Shown here in pieces: positions 53,703-63,781 of a DNA stretch of 64,000 bases. How positions within the stretch are numbered: the stretch's first letter is position 1; each line of letters begins with the position of its first letter. Source of the stretch: Burkholderiaceae bacterium (GTDB lineage Bacteria; Pseudomonadota; Gammaproteobacteria; Burkholderiales; Burkholderiaceae_C). The stretch covers positions 62,001 to 126,000 of the forward strand of contig CAKKRJ010000005.1 of the NCBI GenBank assembly GCA_919902775.1, given 5' to 3'. The notes beneath the pieces are model-generated. The model saw only the letters and a program-made list of their open reading frames with translations, was not told where the DNA came from and made no database searches. The position numbers were made by a program, and so were the translations under genes.

Positions 53703-54129
53703 GGGCGTCTTCCAGGCGAGCCAGCAAGCGCCGCGCGTCCATCATGAAAGCCTGTGTGCCTTCATAGACCTGCTGCGCCTTTTGGTGGTCGTAGGTGTGC
53801 GCGGTGATGTTGCGCATTTGGCGGTAGCCAAACCAGTCTTGCACGTTGGTGATCAAGCCTTTTTCAGCAGCGATGCGCAGCACGTCGCGGAAGTTGGCGA
53901 AGTCCACTTCGCTGGGGTTCAGTGCATCCATTTCCAGGCGGCGGCGCAGCATTTTGGTGCTGATTTCATAGACAAACTCGAAGTTCTGAATGACACCGGC
54001 GATCAGCGTGTGGCGGACTTTGTCGCTCTGTTGGTTGAACCAGGCGGCATCGCGCACAACGTCCAGCCCGTCTTGGAATAAGGTCAGAGTCAGGCGCAGC
54101 GGTGTCAGATTGAGTTGAGCAGACGCAGG
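53695..54129 (-). CDS. HEPN-domain nucleotidyltransferase substrate-binding protein (HI0074 family)
   Basis: A 144-residue helical protein of the HI0074/KNTase-C type. The HEPN ribonuclease motif R-x4-H is R107-H112 in MRNITAHTY. With the overlapping MNT gene it makes a complete toxin-antitoxin-like module. ATG 54129 is used; an upstream TTG at 54159 would overlap lspA. It lies 26 bases behind lspA on the same strand, so it may be read from the ileS-lspA transcript. Confidence 0.88.
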   Translation of the reverse strand, partial: PASAQLNLTPLRLTLTLFQDGLDVVRDAAWFNQQSDKVRHTLIAGVIQNFEFVYEISTKMLRRRLEMDALNPSEVDFANFRDVLRIAAEKGLITNVQDWFGYRQMRNITAHTYDHQKAQQVYEGTQAFMMDARRLLARLEDALG

Positions 54130-54155
54130 CATTTTCCCGAGCAAACAAGGTGCGG

Positions 54156-54665
54156 TCAACGCCCGCGCCGTACCCGCAAAATTTCATCCAAAATCAGCAG
54201 CACAGCGCCCAAGCTGATGGCGCTGTCGGCCACGTTGAAGGCCGGAAAGTGCCAGCTGCCCCAGAAGAAGTCGAGGAAGTCGATCACGTAACCGTGCAGC
54301 AGGCGGTCCACCACGTTGCCAATGGCGCCCCCCAAAATCAGCGCGATGGCCAGGCTGAAGAGTTTTTGGCCTGCGTGTGAGCGCAGCATCCAGAGCATGA
54401 ACACGGCGGCCACCACCCCGATGCCGGTGAAGAACCAGCGCTGCCAGCCGCCCGCAGCCGCCAGGAAGGAAAACGCCGCGCCGTGGTTGTGCGCCCTGAC
54501 CAGGTTGAAAAACGAAGTGACCGCCGTGCTGTCACCCAGCTGAAAAGCGCCCAGCACCAGCACCTTGGTGAACTGGTCGATGAGCAGGACCAAGAGCGCA
54601 ATGCCCAGCCAAAGTGCAAGGCCTTGGCGGGAGCCGCTTTTGGCAAATTTTTTCGAGCTGGCCAT
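54156..54665 (-). CDS. lspA: lipoprotein signal peptidase (signal peptidase II)
   Basis: Cleaves prolipoprotein signal peptides in the inner membrane. The 169-residue protein has four membrane helices; catalytic aspartates are in [10 protein letters not shown] and [13 protein letters not shown] is seven bases before ATG 54665. It follows ileS by 15 bases, the conserved ileS-lspA order. Confidence 0.95.
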   Translation of the reverse strand: MASSKKFAKSGSRQGLALWLGIALLVLLIDQFTKVLVLGAFQLGDSTAVTSFFNLVRAHNHGAAFSFLAAAGGWQRWFFTGIGVVAAVFMLWMLRSHAGQKLFSLAIALILGGAIGNVVDRLLHGYVIDFLDFFWGSWHFPAFNVADSAISLGAVLLILDEILRVRRGR

Positions 54666-54680
54666 GGTGTCTTTCCTCAA

Positions 54681-57572
54681 TCAGGCGACGTGGCGGGTTT
54701 CGCCTTGGCCCTGCAGGTTGCTCACGCAGCGGCCGCAGAGCGTGGGATGCGCTGCATCATGGCCCACATCGCTGACGTAATGCCAGCAGCGCTCGCATTT
54801 GGTGGCCTGGCTGGCGGCCACTTGCACGGCCAGTTGGTCGCCTGCCTGCAAAGTCACTTTGGAGGTGATGAACACAAACTTGATGTCTTCGCCCAGGCTG
54901 CTCAGCAGCGCGTGGTCCGCAGCAGGGGCGGTCAGTGTGATCTCTGCTTGCAACGAGGCACCCACCTGGCCGGCGGTGCGCACCACTTCGATGTCCTTGT
55001 TCACCAGGTCACGGATCTCACGGATGCGGCCCCACTTGGCCAACAGCGCTTCATCGGCTGTGCCGAAGTCGCTGAAGGTTTCCATGAAGATGGATTCGGA
55101 GCTGCCGAAGCTGCTCCAGGCTTCTTCGGCGGTGAACGACAGGAACGGCGCCATCCAGCGCAACATGCCGTGCGTGATGCGGTACAGCGCGGTTTGGGCG
55201 CTGCGGCGGGCCAGCGATTGGGGCGCGGTGGTGTAGAGGCGGTCTTTCAGCACGTCCAGATAGAACGCGCCCAGGTCTTCCGAGCAATAGATTTGCAGCT
55301 TGGAGACCACCGGGTGGAACTCGTACGCATCGAAGTGCGCGCGGATGTCGGCTTGCAGTTGTGCGGCGCGGTTGAGCGCAAAACGGTCGATTTCCAGCAA
55401 CTGGCTGTCGGGCACGGTGTCGGTGGCCGGGTCGAAGTCGCTCACGTTGGCCAGCAAGAAACGCAAGGTGTTGCGAATGCGGCGGTAAGCGTCGACCACA
55501 CGGGCCAGGATCTTGTCGTCGATGTTGAGGTCACCCGAATAGTCGGTGCTGGCGACCCACAGGCGCACGATTTCGGCCCCCATCTTGCTGGTCACGGTTT
55601 GCGGATCGACCGTGTTGCCCAACGACTTGCTCATCTTGCGGCCCTGGCCGTCGGTGGCAAAGCCGTGGGTCAGCAGGCCTTTGTAAGGCGCGCGGTCATA
55701 CAGGGCGCAGCCCAGCAGCAGCGAGCTGTGGAACCAGCCGCGGTGTTGGTCGTGGCCTTCGAGGTAGAGGTCGGCTTCGGGGCCTTCGGCGTGGAAGGGC
55801 TCGCGGTCATAGGCCCCTTTGTGGCTGCCGCGCAGCACATGCTGGAAGGTGCTGCCCGAATCGAACCAGACTTCCAGAATGTCGGTGCTCTTGGTGTAGT
55901 GGGGGGCATCGGCCGCACCCAAAATGTCTTCCACCGTCACCCGGCTCCAGGCTTCGATGCCGCCTTGTTCGACGATGCTTGCTGCCTGGTCCAGGATGTC
56001 CATGGTGCGCGGGTGCAGCTCGCCACTGTCCTTGTGCAGGAAAAACGGCACCGGCACACCCCAGCTGCGCTGGCGCGAGATGCACCAGTCGGGCCGGTTG
56101 GCGATCATGTCGCGCAGGCGTGATTTGCCGTTCTCGGGATAAAACCGGGTTTGCTCGATGGCGTCCAGGGCCAACTGGCGCAGGGTCTTGGGTGCTTTGT
56201 CTTGGGTGAAGACACCCACGCCTTCGTCCATGCGCACAAACCACTGGGCGGCGGCGCGGTAGATCACGGGCGTCTTGTGACGCCAGCAGTGCGGGTAGCT
56301 GTGGGTGATTTCCACCGTCGACATCAGGCGGTCGCTTTGGCCAAGCACTTCGATCACGCGGGCGCAGGCTTTCCAGATGTGTTGGCCGCCAAAGAAGGGC
56401 AGTTCGGGCGCGTAAACGCCGTTGCCTTGCACCGGATTGAGGATGTCGTCGTATTTCAGGCCGTGGGCCACACAGGAGTTGAAGTCGTCCACGCCATAGG
56501 CCGGGGCCGAGTGCACGATGCCGGTGCCGTCGGTGGCGGTCACGTAGTCGGCCAGGTACAGGGGCGATGTGCGGCGGTAGCTGTAGGGGCCACCTTCGTC
56601 AGCGGCCACGGTGTCGTACAGCGGGTGACGGAACACCAGGTCGCGCAGTTTTTCGCCCACGGCAGTGGCGATCACGCTGCCTTGCAGTTGGTAGCGCTCC
56701 AGGCATTTTTCGACCAAGCTGGCGGCCAGCAGCAACACGCCGCGTGGCGTGTCCACCAGCGCGTATTCCAGCTCGGGGTGGGCGTTCAGCGCCTGGTTGG
56801 CGGGAATGGTCCATGCGGTGGTGGTCCAGATGACGGCAAAGGCTTTTTTGTCCCCGTCGCCCGGGAGCTTGGACAGGCCAAAGGCCGCGGCCAGCGCTTG
56901 CGCGTTGTCGGCTTCAAAAGCCACGTCCAGCGTGTCGCTCTTCTTGTCGGCGTATTCGATCTCGAACTCGGCCAAGGACGAGCCGCAGTCAAAGCACCAG
57001 TACACGGGCTTGAGGCCGCGGTACACAAAACCGCGCTCGATCACGCGTTTGAACGCGCGGATTTCACCGGCTTCATTGGCCGGGTCCATGGTGCGGTAGG
57101 GCCGCTCCCAGTCGCCCAGTACACCCAGGCGCTTGAAGTCTTCGCGTTGCTGGCCGATTTGCTCGGTGGCAAAGGCGCGGCTCTTGGCTTGCATGTCGTC
57201 ACGGCTCAGGTTGCGGCCGTGCAGTTTTTCAATCGCGTTTTCGATCGGCAGGCCATGGCAGTCCCAGCCGGGGATGTATTGCGCGTCAAAGCCAGCCAGC
57301 TGCTTGGACTTGACGATCATGTCTTTGAGCACTTTGTTCAGCGCATGGCCAATGTGCAGTTTGCCGTTGGCATAGGGCGGGCCGTCGTGCAACACAAACA
57401 GCGGGGCGCCTTGGCGGGCGGCACGCAGCTTTTTGTACAGGCCGCCTTCGTTCCAGTCCTTAACCCAGCCTGGCTCGCGCTTGGGCAGGTCGCCGCGCAT
57501 GGGGAAGGGGGTGTCCGGCAGGTTCAGCGTGGCGCGGTAATCGGTGCTGGGTGAGGTGGTTGGTTCAGACAT
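54681..57572 (-). CDS. ileS: isoleucyl-tRNA synthetase
   Basis: A class I synthetase of 963 residues. GPPYANG and HIGH (73-76) lie near the N-terminus, the CP1 editing domain contains [15 protein letters not shown], and KMSKS is in [10 protein letters not shown]. The C-terminal zinc finger has CERCW and CGRC. Length and motifs are those of a standard bacterial enzyme. Confidence 0.96.
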   Translation of the reverse strand: MSEPTTSPSTDYRATLNLPDTPFPMRGDLPKREPGWVKDWNEGGLYKKLRAARQGAPLFVLHDGPPYANGKLHIGHALNKVLKDMIVKSKQLAGFDAQYIPGWDCHGLPIENAIEKLHGRNLSRDDMQAKSRAFATEQIGQQREDFKRLGVLGDWERPYRTMDPANEAGEIRAFKRVIERGFVYRGLKPVYWCFDCGSSLAEFEIEYADKKSDTLDVAFEADNAQALAAAFGLSKLPGDGDKKAFAVIWTTTAWTIPANQALNAHPELEYALVDTPRGVLLLAASLVEKCLERYQLQGSVIATAVGEKLRDLVFRHPLYDTVAADEGGPYSYRRTSPLYLADYVTATDGTGIVHSAPAYGVDDFNSCVAHGLKYDDILNPVQGNGVYAPELPFFGGQHIWKACARVIEVLGQSDRLMSTVEITHSYPHCWRHKTPVIYRAAAQWFVRMDEGVGVFTQDKAPKTLRQLALDAIEQTRFYPENGKSRLRDMIANRPDWCISRQRSWGVPVPFFLHKDSGELHPRTMDILDQAASIVEQGGIEAWSRVTVEDILGAADAPHYTKSTDILEVWFDSGSTFQHVLRGSHKGAYDREPFHAEGPEADLYLEGHDQHRGWFHSSLLLGCALYDRAPYKGLLTHGFATDGQGRKMSKSLGNTVDPQTVTSKMGAEIVRLWVASTDYSGDLNIDDKILARVVDAYRRIRNTLRFLLANVSDFDPATDTVPDSQLLEIDRFALNRAAQLQADIRAHFDAYEFHPVVSKLQIYCSEDLGAFYLDVLKDRLYTTAPQSLARRSAQTALYRITHGMLRWMAPFLSFTAEEAWSSFGSSESIFMETFSDFGTADEALLAKWGRIREIRDLVNKDIEVVRTAGQVGASLQAEITLTAPAADHALLSSLGEDIKFVFITSKVTLQAGDQLAVQVAASQATKCERCWHYVSDVGHDAAHPTLCGRCVSNLQGQGETRHVA

Positions 57573-57688
57573 GAGAAGAATCCGAGAGCGCGGCCATCAA
57601 GCCGCTGGGAGCAAAAAGACGGGCGGTGAAAGTCAGCCCGGAAGGTGGGGTGCCAGCCTGGGGCGGGCACGTGACGTTTCAGCCAGCG

Positions 57689-58726
57689 TCAAATTCGGTC
57701 GCGTGTGGTCTGGCGGTGTGTCTCACTGTGGCGTGAAGCAAACCAGGCGTGCGCATCGTCGCAGTCCTGGGCAATCCCTTTTGTCAGGGCGTCCAGACCA
57801 TCGTATTTGAGCTCGTCGTGTAGTTTGTGCAGCAGATCCACGCGGATGATTTTACCGTAGCCCCCCTCGGGGCCCAGATCGGCGGGCCAGTCGAAGGCAT
57901 GGGTCTCCAGTAGCACCCGGCCACCGTTCACATCGGTGGGGTCCAAAGAGGGGCGGATGCCCAGATTGGCCACGCCTTGCAAGGGGCTGCCCGTCAGGCC
58001 ATGCACTTGCACCACAAAGATGCCGCTGGCCGCTGGTTTCCAGTGCGAAAAGCGCAGGTTCAGGGTTCTGAACCCGTCACCCGCGCCTTCAGCGGTGGCC
58101 GCCAGTTCGCGCCCGAGCTTGCGCCCGTGCACCACATGGCCGCTGATGCTGTAGGGACGGCCCAGCAGGGCTTGTACGTCTTGCATGCGCCCCTGGCTGA
58201 GCGCATCGCGCACCGCCGAGCTGGACACGCGCAGGCCATGGACTTCGTAGCTGTTCATGCGGGCCACATCAAAACCCAGGCGCTGGCCTGCGGCATCCAG
58301 CATGGCGTAGTCGCCTGCGCGCTGGGCGCCAAAGCGAAAATCGTCACCCACTTGCACATAGCGCACGCCCAGGCCCTGCATCAGCACTTTTTGGATGAAG
58401 TCTTCGGGCGACTGGCTGGCCAGTTCGGCGTCAAAGGGCAGCACCACCACCTGGTCCACACCGCAGCGCTCGAGTTCTTGCAACTTGTCACGCAGGGTGG
58501 CGATGCGCGCGGGTGCCAGCTCGGGTTTGTTCAGGGCCTTGGCGAAGTAGTCGCGGGGGTGCGGCTCGAAAGTCATCACGCAGCTGGGCACGCCACGGTG
58601 GGCGGCTTCGCTGCGCAGCAGCGCCAGCATGGCCTGGTGCCCGCGGTGAACGCCATCGAAGTTGCCAATGGTCAGAGCACAGGCCAGGGCCATATCGGGG
58701 TGATGGAAGCCTCGGAAAACCTTCAT
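57689..58726 (-). CDS. ribF: bifunctional riboflavin kinase/FAD synthetase
   Basis: Makes FMN and FAD from riboflavin. The 345-residue protein has the adenylyltransferase motif GNFDGVHRGHQAML, SSSAVRDALSQGRM, and a C-terminal kinase domain with GRKLGRELAAT and a conserved NLGIRPSLD region. MKVFRGFHHP is the normal start, giving ATG 58726. It lies upstream of ileS, the classical ribF-ileS-lspA order, with 116 unassigned bases between. Confidence 0.94.
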   Translation of the reverse strand: MKVFRGFHHPDMALACALTIGNFDGVHRGHQAMLALLRSEAAHRGVPSCVMTFEPHPRDYFAKALNKPELAPARIATLRDKLQELERCGVDQVVVLPFDAELASQSPEDFIQKVLMQGLGVRYVQVGDDFRFGAQRAGDYAMLDAAGQRLGFDVARMNSYEVHGLRVSSSAVRDALSQGRMQDVQALLGRPYSISGHVVHGRKLGRELAATAEGAGDGFRTLNLRFSHWKPAASGIFVVQVHGLTGSPLQGVANLGIRPSLDPTDVNGGRVLLETHAFDWPADLGPEGGYGKIIRVDLLHKLHDELKYDGLDALTKGIAQDCDDAHAWFASRHSETHRQTTRDRI

Positions 58727-58905
58727 GTCGCTTGGGTGTTGGCCCGTCATGCGGGCAAAGTGCCTGCATTCATGGGGTTGTCAAAGTAAGAGGGTATATT
58801 GTGACTGAGCCCGATCTTGCAAGCCGTGGCGCCATGCCGCAGGGGGCCAGATCGAGACGGAACTTTTCGTGTCAGTGGTCATTGAACTGTTGGATGGAGG
58901 CGTCT

Positions 58906-59463
58906 GTGAAGGTTTTGAAACTCTCGGCCCAAGGGCTGCCGCAATCGTGGATATCACTGGAGCAGGCGGTCACCCACTACGCAGCCGATGAGGTGCGTTG
59001 GGAGGCGGGGCAGCAAGTGGCTGTTTTTCACGGTGGGCACAACGCCCTCACAGGCCGGCAATCCGTCATCACCATCAACAGCATCATTGGCACCCAGGGC
59101 GTGCCGCGCATCAATCCCTTTGACATGCGCCCGGGCCTGACCAACCCCAAGCTGTTTGCGCGTGACCGCAATGTGTGTGCCTATTGCGGCGGCCATTTTC
59201 ACGAGTCGGTGCTGACCCGGGAGCACATCGTGCCGGTGTGCCAGCGAGGGCCAGACCACTGGATGAACGTGGTCACCGCTTGCCGCTCGTGCAACCACCG
59301 CAAAAGCAGCCGTACCCCTGAGCAGGCCCACATGCCCTTGCTGTATGCACCATATGTGCCCAGCCTGTGGGAAGACTTCATCTTGCGCAACCGGCGCATC
59401 CTGTCGGACCAGATGGCTTTTTTGTTGGCCCATGTGCCCAAAAACTCGCGCTTGATGGTGTGA
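58906..59463 (+). CDS. HNH endonuclease family protein
   Basis: A 185-residue protein with an HNH domain in its second half: zinc cysteines C91/C94 (CAYCG) and C126/C129 (CRSCN), with catalytic-type residues H107 (REHIVP), N121 and H131. The N-terminal 80 residues form a family-specific domain (VLKLSAQGLPQSW). GTG 58906 has GGAGG five bases upstream and fits homologues better than ATG 58894. The family is widespread and single-copy in proteobacteria with unproven targets. It is divergent from ribF. Confidence 0.85.
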   Translation: MKVLKLSAQGLPQSWISLEQAVTHYAADEVRWEAGQQVAVFHGGHNALTGRQSVITINSIIGTQGVPRINPFDMRPGLTNPKLFARDRNVCAYCGGHFHESVLTREHIVPVCQRGPDHWMNVVTACRSCNHRKSSRTPEQAHMPLLYAPYVPSLWEDFILRNRRILSDQMAFLLAHVPKNSRLMV

Positions 59464-59596
59464 TCTGACAGCGCGGCCCGGCCCGACCCGCTCGGTCAGC
59501 CGCTGGCTTGCACTGGCGGGCCAAGCGCTGCATCATGGCTTTTTTGAAAACAAAAGGCCAAGGCGGAACCGACCAAGGCCATCAGGGAGGCTCACC

Positions 59597-60589
59597 ATGC
59601 AGACCCATGCTTTGGTTCAGGCGCAGGCCACCGCACCGCGTGGCCCTCAGGCCAGTGCAAAACCCCACGCGCTGGCGCACACTGTGCCGCAAGTTTCAGG
59701 TTTGACCCGGCGTCACACATTGGCGGCACTGTGCCTGGGGCCCTGTGGGGTGTTCAGTGCGTGGTCCCAGAATGCGCCACCGAGGGTGGCCATTGCGGCC
59801 AGCGCCCAGGTGCCCATGCCGGTATCGGTGCAATTGGCCATGCCCTGGCCCCGAACAAGGTCACCGCAGGGCTTTCTGGTCAGCGAAAAACTCGATGGGG
59901 TGCGTGCCGTCTGGGATGGTCGGGTGTTGCGCTTTCGCAGCGGGCGTGTCATTGCGGCCCCAGCCTGGTTTTTGTCGGCATTGCCCCCGGTGGCTCTGGA
60001 TGGCGAGTTGTGGATCGGGCGCGGGGCGTTTGACCGCTTGTCGGGGCTGGTGCGTACCGCGCTGCCCGACGATGTGGGGTGGCACGCCGTGCAATACCAG
60101 GTGTTCGATGCACCGGGCTATGCCGCCCCATTTGCCGAACGGGTGCGCTTTGTGGCGTCGATGCTGGCCGCGGCGCAGGTGCCTTGGCTGATGCCACTCG
60201 CGCACGCTGTGGTGCCAGACGCCACGGATTTGCAGGCGCGTTTGCAAGCCACGGTGGCGCAGGGCGGCGAAGGTTTGGTGCTGCACCGGGCCGATGCGCT
60301 GTGGCGTGCGGGTCGCACCGATGCGTTGTACAAATTCAAGCCTGAACCCGACGAAGAAGGCGTGGTGGTGGGGCACCAGCCGGGTCAGGGCCGTTTGCAG
60401 GGGCAGACCGGTGCCTTGTTGGTGCAGATGCCCTCGGGCCAGCGTTTCGCCTTGGGCGCTGGCTTGAGCGATGCCTGGCGCCGCGCGCCGCCGCCGATCG
60501 GGGCCTGGGTCACGTACCGTTACCGGGGCCGCACCCCTTCAGGTTTGCCGCGTTTTGCCAGTTTTTTGCGCGTGCGCGATCCCGAATGA
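59597..60589 (+). CDS. ATP-dependent DNA ligase, LigE-like, with export signal
   Basis: A minimal ATP-dependent ligase of 330 residues. Nucleotidyltransferase motif I is SEKLDGVR with the adenylated lysine K98; LDGELWIG, GGEGLVLHR and ALYKFKP match motifs III, IV and V. The N-terminus has a 37-residue leader and then TRRHTLAALCLG, a plausible twin-arginine signal, so it likely acts in the periplasm. LigE enzymes have been tied to extracellular or incoming DNA. AGGGAGG precedes the ATG. Confidence 0.85.
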   Translation: MQTHALVQAQATAPRGPQASAKPHALAHTVPQVSGLTRRHTLAALCLGPCGVFSAWSQNAPPRVAIAASAQVPMPVSVQLAMPWPRTRSPQGFLVSEKLDGVRAVWDGRVLRFRSGRVIAAPAWFLSALPPVALDGELWIGRGAFDRLSGLVRTALPDDVGWHAVQYQVFDAPGYAAPFAERVRFVASMLAAAQVPWLMPLAHAVVPDATDLQARLQATVAQGGEGLVLHRADALWRAGRTDALYKFKPEPDEEGVVVGHQPGQGRLQGQTGALLVQMPSGQRFALGAGLSDAWRRAPPPIGAWVTYRYRGRTPSGLPRFASFLRVRDPE

Positions 60590-60650
60590 GGGGCCAAAAT
60601 GAACCAGGGCGTCTGGTGACGCCCTGGTGTCCTTCAGCGCGGGAGGCAGG

Positions 60651-61778
60651 TCAGGCGAATACGCCTGCGGTGTCTTGCATGCGCGCCGACACTTCGCCCA
60701 GCTGGTGCAAGGTGTCGCCAAACGTCATGTCCAGCTGCGTCAATTTTTTGAAGTAGTGGCTCACGATGTATTCGTCCGTGACGGCGATGCCGCCATGCAA
60801 CTGCACCGCTTGCTGGCCAATGAAGCGCATGGATGTGCCCAGCTGGTACTTGGCACGGGCCATGGCGCGGCGGCGTTCTTCAGCCGGGGCGTGCAGCTTC
60901 AGGCTGGCGTAATAGCTCATCGAGCGGCCCAGCTCGAGTTGCATTTTCATGTCGGCCACGCGGTGGCGCAACGCCTGGAAGCTGGCAATGGCCACGCCAA
61001 ATTGCTTGCGCGTGTTCATGTATTCGACCGTGATGGCCAGCGTTTTGTCCATCACGCCCACCGCTTCGGCGCAGACGCAGGCGATGCCAATGTCCACCGC
61101 TTCTTCCAGGGCGCCCATGCCCTGCAGGGTGATCAATTGTGCGGGCGCTTGGGTCAGTGCCACTTCGGCAGCGCGTGAGCCGTCTTGCGTGGCATAAGCC
61201 TGTGTGGCGACGCCACTGGCGCTGCGCTCCACCAGAAACAAGGCCAGTTGATTTCCCCCGGGGTTGTGCACCATGGCGGGCACCACATAGGCGTCGGCTT
61301 GGTCGCCTGCTGCGACCAGACTCTTGGTGCCTGTCACCGTCCATTGACCGCCCGATTCGCTGGCCTGTGCGGCGCAGCGGCTCAATTGGTAGCGCGCGCC
61401 CCGCTCCTGGTGGGCCAGGACCACGATCGCTTCGCCAGCCGCCATGCGCGGCAGCCAAGCCGCTTGCAAGACCGCGGGGGCGTGGGTTTGCAGTGTGGCG
61501 CTGGTCATCAGGGTTTGGGCCAGAGGTTCGAGCACGATGCCGCGGCCGAGTTCTTCCATGGTGACCATGGCTTCGGTCGGACCCATGCCCATGCCGCCGT
61601 GTGCTTCGCTCACGTACAGGCCTGTCAGGCCCAGTTCGGCCAGTTCACCGTAGGCCGCGCGGTCAAAACCGCCAGCGGCCACGATGGCGCGGCGACGTTC
61701 GAAGTCGTAGCCCTTGTCCACCCATTTGCGCACAGCGTCGCGCAGTTGTTCTTGGTCGTCAGAAAAGTCGAAATCCAT
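60651..61778 (-). CDS. acyl-CoA dehydrogenase (pimeloyl-CoA dehydrogenase small-subunit-like)
   Basis: A 375-residue flavin acyl-CoA dehydrogenase beginning MDFDFSDDQEQLRDAVRKWV. It has the usual domain order, with YMNTRKQFGVAIASFQALRH in the C-terminal helical domain and LHGGIAVTDEY. It pairs with the larger dehydrogenase upstream (17 bases between), as PimD with PimC. The pair may oxidise dicarboxylyl-, cyclic or steroid-like acyl-CoA; the substrate is open. Confidence 0.85.
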   Translation of the reverse strand: MDFDFSDDQEQLRDAVRKWVDKGYDFERRRAIVAAGGFDRAAYGELAELGLTGLYVSEAHGGMGMGPTEAMVTMEELGRGIVLEPLAQTLMTSATLQTHAPAVLQAAWLPRMAAGEAIVVLAHQERGARYQLSRCAAQASESGGQWTVTGTKSLVAAGDQADAYVVPAMVHNPGGNQLALFLVERSASGVATQAYATQDGSRAAEVALTQAPAQLITLQGMGALEEAVDIGIACVCAEAVGVMDKTLAITVEYMNTRKQFGVAIASFQALRHRVADMKMQLELGRSMSYYASLKLHAPAEERRRAMARAKYQLGTSMRFIGQQAVQLHGGIAVTDEYIVSHYFKKLTQLDMTFGDTLHQLGEVSARMQDTAGVFA

Positions 61779-61795
61779 TTTGAAATCCTTTCGGG

Positions 61796-62977
61796 TCAGC
61801 CGAGCACGGTTTGCGCGACGATGTTGCGTTGCACTTCGTTGCTGCCACCGTAAATGGTGGTCTTGCGCATGTTGAAGTAGTTGGCGGCCAGCGGCGCATT
61901 GGTCAGCGTGCCACCGGGGAAGTCGCCTTGCCAGCCGGCGTCCATGGCTTCAAAGATGCAGGGCAGGGCAAACGGTCCTGCGGCCAGCATCATGAGTTCG
62001 GTGTAGCGCTGCTGGATTTCACTGCCCTTGATCTTCAGCAGGCCTGCGATGTCGAGCGAGTTCTTGCCGGATTTTTCAGCCGACAAAACGCGCAGCACCA
62101 GCATTTCGAGGGCCACGATGTCCACTTCGAGCTTGGCGATTTCGTCACGAAAGCGCAGGTCGTCGTAAACGCCTTCGTTTTTGGCGATGCGCTTGAGGCG
62201 TTCGAGTTCGCGCTTGGCGCGGTTAACGTCGGCGATGTTGGTGCGTTCGTGCGCCAGCAGGTGCTTGGCGTAGTTCCAGCCCTTGTTTTCTTCACCCACC
62301 AAGTTTTCGGCAGGCACTTCGACGTTGTCAAACCAGACTTCGTTGACTTCGCATTCGCCATCGAGCAGTTTGATGGGGCGCACGGTGATGCCAGGCGACT
62401 TCATGTCGATCAGCAAAAAGGAGATGCCGGTTTGCGGTTTGCCCTCGGTGCTGGTGCGCACCAGGCAGAAAATCCACTCGCCATATTGGCCCAGGGTGGT
62501 CCAGGTTTTTTGGCCGTTGACGATGTACTTGTCGCCCACACGCTCGGCGCGGGTTTTCAGTGAGGCCAGGTCCGAACCAGAACCCGGTTCGCTGTAGCCC
62601 TGGCTCCACCAGACTTCACCACTGGCAATGCCGGGCAAAAAGCGTTTGTGCTGTTCGGCGTTGCCAAAGGCCATGATCACAGGGGCCACCATGACCGGGC
62701 CAAATGGCACGACGCGAGGGGCGCCTGCGAGGGCGCATTCTTCTTCGAACAAATGCTTTTGCACGGCCGTCCAGCCCGGGCCGCCAAACTGCGTGGGCCA
62801 ACCCCAGCCCAGCCAGCCTTTTTTGCCCAAAATTTTGGCCCAACGTTGCATGTCGTCACGCGTCAGACGCATGGCGTTGTGCACTTTGTGGGCAATGTCG
62901 GCGGGCAAGTTGCCCTTGACCCAGGTGCGAATTTCGTCGCGAAACGCGAGTTCTTCGGGTGTGAATGCCAAATCCAT
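61796..62977 (-). CDS. acyl-CoA dehydrogenase (pimeloyl-CoA dehydrogenase large-subunit-like)
   Basis: A 393-residue acyl-CoA dehydrogenase starting MDLAFTPEELAFRDEIRTWV. The FAD/substrate motif YSEPGSGSDLASL, the following KTWTTLGQYGEWIFCLVRT and the C-terminal IYGGSNEVQRNIVA are diagnostic. It resembles PimC-type large subunits that work with a smaller partner, here the next gene. GGAG lies ten bases before ATG 62977. Confidence 0.87.
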   Translation of the reverse strand: MDLAFTPEELAFRDEIRTWVKGNLPADIAHKVHNAMRLTRDDMQRWAKILGKKGWLGWGWPTQFGGPGWTAVQKHLFEEECALAGAPRVVPFGPVMVAPVIMAFGNAEQHKRFLPGIASGEVWWSQGYSEPGSGSDLASLKTRAERVGDKYIVNGQKTWTTLGQYGEWIFCLVRTSTEGKPQTGISFLLIDMKSPGITVRPIKLLDGECEVNEVWFDNVEVPAENLVGEENKGWNYAKHLLAHERTNIADVNRAKRELERLKRIAKNEGVYDDLRFRDEIAKLEVDIVALEMLVLRVLSAEKSGKNSLDIAGLLKIKGSEIQQRYTELMMLAAGPFALPCIFEAMDAGWQGDFPGGTLTNAPLAANYFNMRKTTIYGGSNEVQRNIVAQTVLG

Positions 62978-63174
62978 GGGGGACTTTCTCCGGTGGGGTG
63001 AGCGCTGCGGTAGTGCGCGGCGCAATCAAAATCAAACGACCGTGCTTTTTATCATGCCCCCTTGGCGAACGCCTGTCCTGGGTGCGACAAAAAATGGATC
63101 CGGCCATGCCTTGCCGGCGCTGGCATGCGTGTGGCTTGCGGGCCTCGTTGTGCGGGGATAATCCGGCACACACC

Positions 63175-63759
63175 ATGAAAAACATCGTCATTTTGATTTC
63201 TGGCTCGGGCTCCAACATGGCGGCCATCGTGCGCGCGGCAGAGCATGACCGCTGGGCTGACCGCTTGAATGCGCGTGTGGCCGCCGTGCTGAGCAACCGG
63301 GCCGATGCGCAGGGCCTGCGTTTTGCCAAAGACCACGGCATTGCCACGGGCGTGCTGGACCACAAAGCTTTTGCCACCCGGGAGGCATTTGATGCCGCCT
63401 TGGCGGCCGAAATCGACCGGTTTTCTCCCGCTTTGGTGGTTTTGGCGGGCTTCATGCGCATCCTGACACCGGCTTTCGTGGCGCATTACGCGGGGCGCTT
63501 GCTCAACATCCACCCGTCCTTGCTGCCTGCGTTTCCGGGGCTGAATACGCACCAACGGGCCATCGACGCGGGTTGCCAATTTGCCGGCGCCACGGTGCAC
63601 CAAGTGACTGCAGAACTCGACCATGGCGACATTTTGGCCCAGGCGGTGGTGCCTGTGCTGGCCCATGACACCGCACCCGCTCTGGCGGCGCGGGTGTTGA
63701 GCCAAGAGCACCTGATTTACCCTCGCGCTGTCGCGCAATTTCTGGCCGCAACGGCCTGA
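63175..63759 (+). CDS. purN: phosphoribosylglycinamide formyltransferase
   Basis: Third step of purine synthesis: formylates GAR using 10-formyl-THF. The 194-residue protein starts MKNIVILISGSGSNM, has the catalytic region NIHPSLLPAFPGLNTHQRA with Asn and His, and the Asp in ELDHGDILAQ. ATG 63175 is the normal start; the upstream frame to 62965 overlaps the dehydrogenase start and is not supported. No purM is adjacent. Confidence 0.95.
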   Translation: MKNIVILISGSGSNMAAIVRAAEHDRWADRLNARVAAVLSNRADAQGLRFAKDHGIATGVLDHKAFATREAFDAALAAEIDRFSPALVVLAGFMRILTPAFVAHYAGRLLNIHPSLLPAFPGLNTHQRAIDAGCQFAGATVHQVTAELDHGDILAQAVVPVLAHDTAPALAARVLSQEHLIYPRAVAQFLAATA

Positions 63760-63760
63760 A

Positions 63761-63778
63761 CGGCGCTGTGCAGCGCCG
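63761..63778. terminator. palindromic hairpin between convergent purN and DUF1653 genes
   Basis: CGGCGCTG and CAGCGCCG are complementary around TG, immediately after the purN stop and a few bases before the DUF1653 stop. There is no T-run, so it is a candidate only. Confidence 0.4.
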
Positions 63779-63781
63779 GGC

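Noticed and set aside
59520..59545. GCCA...TGGC followed by six T as a terminator for the HNH gene
   Set aside because: A 4-bp stem with a 12-base loop is too weak to call.
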